Shown here: one piece after another, positions 61,779 to 64,000 of the stretch | Layout: every line of letters starts with the position of its first letter | Position numbering within the stretch: the first letter of the stretch is position 1 | Assembly (NCBI GenBank): GCA_949126835.1 | Contig: OX421497.1 | Span: 15,309,179 to 15,373,178, forward strand | Origin: Anisus vortex | Taxonomy: Eukaryota; Mollusca; Gastropoda; Planorbidae | DNA length: 64,000 nt | Direction of reading: 5' to 3' | Position numbers and translations under genes: made by a program | The notes under the pieces: generated by a model | What the model was told of the DNA's origin: nothing | The model's input: the letters and a program-made list of their open reading frames with translations, nothing else | The model's database searches: none

Positions 61779-63557
61779 ATTACGGTATTGTGCTAAAAAA
61801 AAAAGTTTTTAAAACTCTGGAGGCACGAGTAGCCCTATAAAAATTATCGGGCCACGAAAGCAAAAACTAGGGAAACCCTGACCTAAAAATAAATATAGAA
61901 CCACGCATGCGTTTTATTTCGCCTTTTAAAAACAGTCCGATTTCGGTGCAACGAGATCTACTCAAAATTACGAATTCAGCTTGACGCGATTGGCCGGCGC
62001 GCAAGTTTCCCAAAATTTAAATTGGCCGGCATGCCCGCCATAGCAGGCACTCTTGCACCCATGATTTAAAACAGTATAATATCTGAAAAATATTTTGTTA
62101 AATGATTAAAGCAATTTAAGGACTGCTTTTTTTGGAAATATTCATTTGATAATACATAACTTGACAGGGGCTTTGCCTGGGTGACAGCGAGAAACCCTAG
62201 AGAAAGCGCCGACGTGCCCTGTACGGGGGAGGGGGCGGTGAAGGGTAGACCAATACTCAGTATACTTAACATAATATAACTAAATTGTTGCTGTAACTAA
62301 ATTGTTGCTGTAATTATTTATTTCTAACGATATGTGTATAACTTAATACCGTTCCTGCAATGTAGAATACTATAATATAGCCTAATAATTGGGATTGATT
62401 AACGTGCGTTAAGTTTACCTGATTTGAGCTCCTCCGAATAAATACAGCGTTTTGGTGGGCCTCCAATTCTTTCATTGCAGTTTCAAAGGCAACGAAATTG
62501 GGGGAAAACTCTTCCGACAGCAAACATTTCAATGGGATCCATTTTTCAAAAGAAGTGAAGCGTGAATGGAACAATGGAGTGTAGCGAACAATGAAGTGAT
62601 AATAGATCGTAATCTAGCCCTTTTCAATATTGGCGCAATGCGAAGCGCAAATGAGATGTGCGCATGTCCAAAATAAATGCGCAGACGAATGCGCAGTCGA
62701 ATTTAATTGTCAGTGCGCATGCCGTGTACGAATAGCACACTCCGCTAGCTAGCACACTCCGCATCGGAGTGTGCTATCCGTACACGGGTGTACGAATAGT
62801 CACTTCCTTATTAATTTAATTAGTTCTTACATAGTTAAATACTAGACTAGTATTATAAGCAGGCCATAGACCCTATGCAATTCATGATTCAGCTGGCTTT
62901 ATAAACTGTTATTATTTTCCTGAAATGATTCGAGTTTAATAGACTATAGACTATATGATTATTTATGATATAGGCCTAGATCTATAGTAGGCTTTATATT
63001 ACTATATAATTATATAGTATATAGGCCTATATCTATAGTATAGTAGGCTATATAGTATAGAGGTTATATAAAAGAAAAATATTAATATATTATAGTTAGG
63101 CTATAGTAGGCCTATTAAGGCCTATTATAATACTAAATTATATGCTAGCCTATCAATATCAAATATATTCCTATACTCCTATACTTAATACTATATAAAC
63201 TAGGCCTATACTATATTGATTAATTTATATGAAGGTTTACAATTTAATTTAAGCCTGAAATAGACAAGACTATCTAATTATCTTAGACCTAAATCTAGAC
63301 TAGATTTAGAATAAATAAAATAAATAAAATTTAAAATAGAATAGGACGCAATAATCTTCTTTATAGAAGGAGCGTCTGTAATAATGTAGCCTATAATCTC
63401 TATAAGTTACCTACCTGTAAGTGTATAAGATTTAATAAGATAAATGAAAACATAAATGGTAATAGACTAGACTATATATAGATTAGTATATAAATATAAT
63501 TAAAAAATTATTAATGATTAATGTAGGCCTATCAACTTATTAACATATAGCCTATAT

Positions 63558-64000
63558 CAGGCATGTCAAATGTGCGGCCCTTTGCAAGCACGTGTGCGGC
63601 CCGTACAAAGGATACTGCAATTGTCTCATTTATCGCGAAAATTGCAGTTTTAATACTTTAAACTGGGTGTATAAAACAGAAATCTGGCATGGTGCCACGT
63701 ATAAGAAAACAATACGTCTATTTTAAGTAAGTAAGGATTTTCTATCTATGAAAGTTAGGCAACATTGACCGGAAGTAGCAGGCAGGTTGATATTGCATGT
63801 TAAATTTTAAAACAATAATAAATTGTAACTTGTGGAATCGTGCCGGTAATTATATTATTTGTAGCCTATTTATAAAGTACTGCGTAAACTGACACCGTTT
63901 AAAATGGCTACAGCATCTTCAGCTAAGAAGAAAAGGACACTTGATGAAGAAAGAAAAATGGTAACTACAGTATGTTTGTGTAATGGTAAATGGAAAGATA
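63558..64000 (+). mobile_element. Left end of a hAT (Charlie-like) element, runs off the window
   Basis: Starts CAGGCATGTCAAATGTGCGG, the form of hAT-Charlie termini (CAGG..TGTCAAA), and is followed by a second TGTGCGGCCC. A start codon for a transposase follows at 63904. The other end is outside the window, so the duplication cannot be checked. Confidence 0.7.
63904..64000 (+). CDS. N-terminus of a probable hAT transposase, partial
   Basis: ATG at 63904 opens MATASSAKKKRTLDEERKM, a lysine-rich start like those of hAT-derived GTF2IRD2/ZBED5-type proteins. After ERKM the sequence GTAACT could be a splice donor (about 63961). Only 32 codons are visible, so identification rests on context and composition. 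Confidence 0.5.
   Translation, partial: MATASSAKKKRTLDEERKMVTTVCLCNGKWKD

Larger units (their letters stand above)
55701..62574 (-). pseudogene. MULE-2 transposase with SWIM and PHD fingers, expanded linker, damaged
   Basis: Exons on minus in consistent phase: 62574-62419 (MFHSRFTSFEKW...VFIRRSSNQ), 59741-59650 (FECKHGTIRKTES), 58946-58826 (LGCEAKIRI...LTHDGH), and 58640-55701. The first three form a C2-H2 zinc cluster for DNA binding. The last exon holds the MULE core: Asp in LDITYKTN, Asp in FVDKDFSE, CSFHVA, Glu in NHCESYHSK; then SWIM (CSCSFF, PCRH), a Thr/Pro/Ser repeat of about 26 ten-residue units, KVKGRPRNKQ, and a C-terminal PHD finger (CQVCKEVDNG to CSACW). Three in-frame TAA stops lie at about 58178, 58141 and 57222-57224; no phase-consistent intron removes them. 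Stops apart, the frame is open. Confidence 0.85.
53108..62803 (-). mobile_element. MULE-2, Mutator-like transposon (9.7 kb)
   Basis: Left GTGACTATTCGTACACC (53108) and right inverted GTGACTATTCGTACACC (ending 62803) are terminal repeats, extending imperfectly for about 80-90 bp to CATGCGCA. Each terminus is itself palindromic (CTATTCGTACAC ... GTGTACGAATAG at the left). S1 at 11368-11383 gives the empty site; flanks overlap by an imperfect 7 bp (TTATTTA/TTATTAA), close to MULE duplications. It contains the transposase gene, a LINE fragment, a hAT MITE and two tandem repeats. 53190-53529 and 53750-55100 show no gene. Confidence 0.85.
49801..63557 (-). mobile_element. S2: inverted copy of repeat family S, interrupted
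   Basis: Net of MULE-2 and the solo LTR, about 3.7 kb (49801-52592, 52954-53107, 62804-63557). It is the most complete S copy. Exons on minus: A 53065-52989; B from about 52274; C about 52152-52078; D from about 51505. Relative to S1 a deletion fuses part of exon B to the end of the next intron, so this copy could not splice the same way. Its 5' end is cut by the hAT at 63558. Confidence 0.75.

Overview
This is an AT-rich window from an animal nuclear genome. I find no convincing host gene, rRNA or CRISPR array. Every protein I can identify belongs to a transposable element: two MULE DNA transposons, three Ty3/Gypsy LTR elements with integrase ahead of reverse transcriptase, piggyBac, hAT, a TTAA-duplicating element with a Mutator-like/Kolobok-like transposase, a transposon carrying a DUF7869-type protein, a Helitron, LINE 3' ends and tRNA-derived SINEs. 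The repeat mix and the spliceosomal introns fit an invertebrate, plausibly a mollusc; that taxonomic guess is inference. Coordinates were counted by hand and may be off by a base or two.

Layout. 1531-7608: MULE-1 with a nine-exon minus-strand transposase gene. 7741-9161: a LINE 3' end, a SINE and a (TA)n tract. About 10625-26975: a plus-strand copy (S1) of an unidentified multi-copy family with splice sites, here called S. S1 is split by a 12.5 kb element X (11696-24183) that duplicated TA. X holds an inverted S copy (S3), a broken Gypsy (Gypsy-3), a deleted piggyBac, a piggyBac-type MITE and a SINE. 27113-49800: a nest. Gypsy-1 gag is split by full-length Gypsy-2 (31497-49659; two 504-bp LTRs, 5-bp duplication ATAAT). 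Gypsy-2 has a Helitron in its 5' LTR (47058-49322) and a TTAA element in pol (32647-41493). That element contains a second DNA transposon (32933-38620) whose intron 1 contains a LINE fragment. 49801-63557: an inverted S copy (S2) carrying a solo LTR (52593-52953) and the 9.7 kb MULE-2 (53108-62803), which has a hAT MITE in an intron. 63558-64000: the start of a hAT element running off the window.

The insertions can be proved inside the window because filled and empty sites both occur. S1 and S2 are each other's empty sites for X, MULE-2 and the solo LTR. The intact 3' LTR of Gypsy-2 is the empty site for the Helitron. Reading frames of Gypsy-1 gag and Gypsy-2 pol are restored across their insertions. 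This gives a relative order: Gypsy-1, then Gypsy-2, then its Helitron and TTAA passengers, then the DUF7869 transposon, then its LINE fragment.

The coding genes share two features. Many breaks are 1-bp changes in A/T runs of 7-9 bases, which could be assembly error as easily as decay. Both MULEs encode the same architecture: N-terminal zinc cluster, MULE DDE core, SWIM finger, a GRP motif resembling an AT-hook, and a C-terminal PHD finger. In each, the linker before the PHD finger has been expanded by a different repeat.
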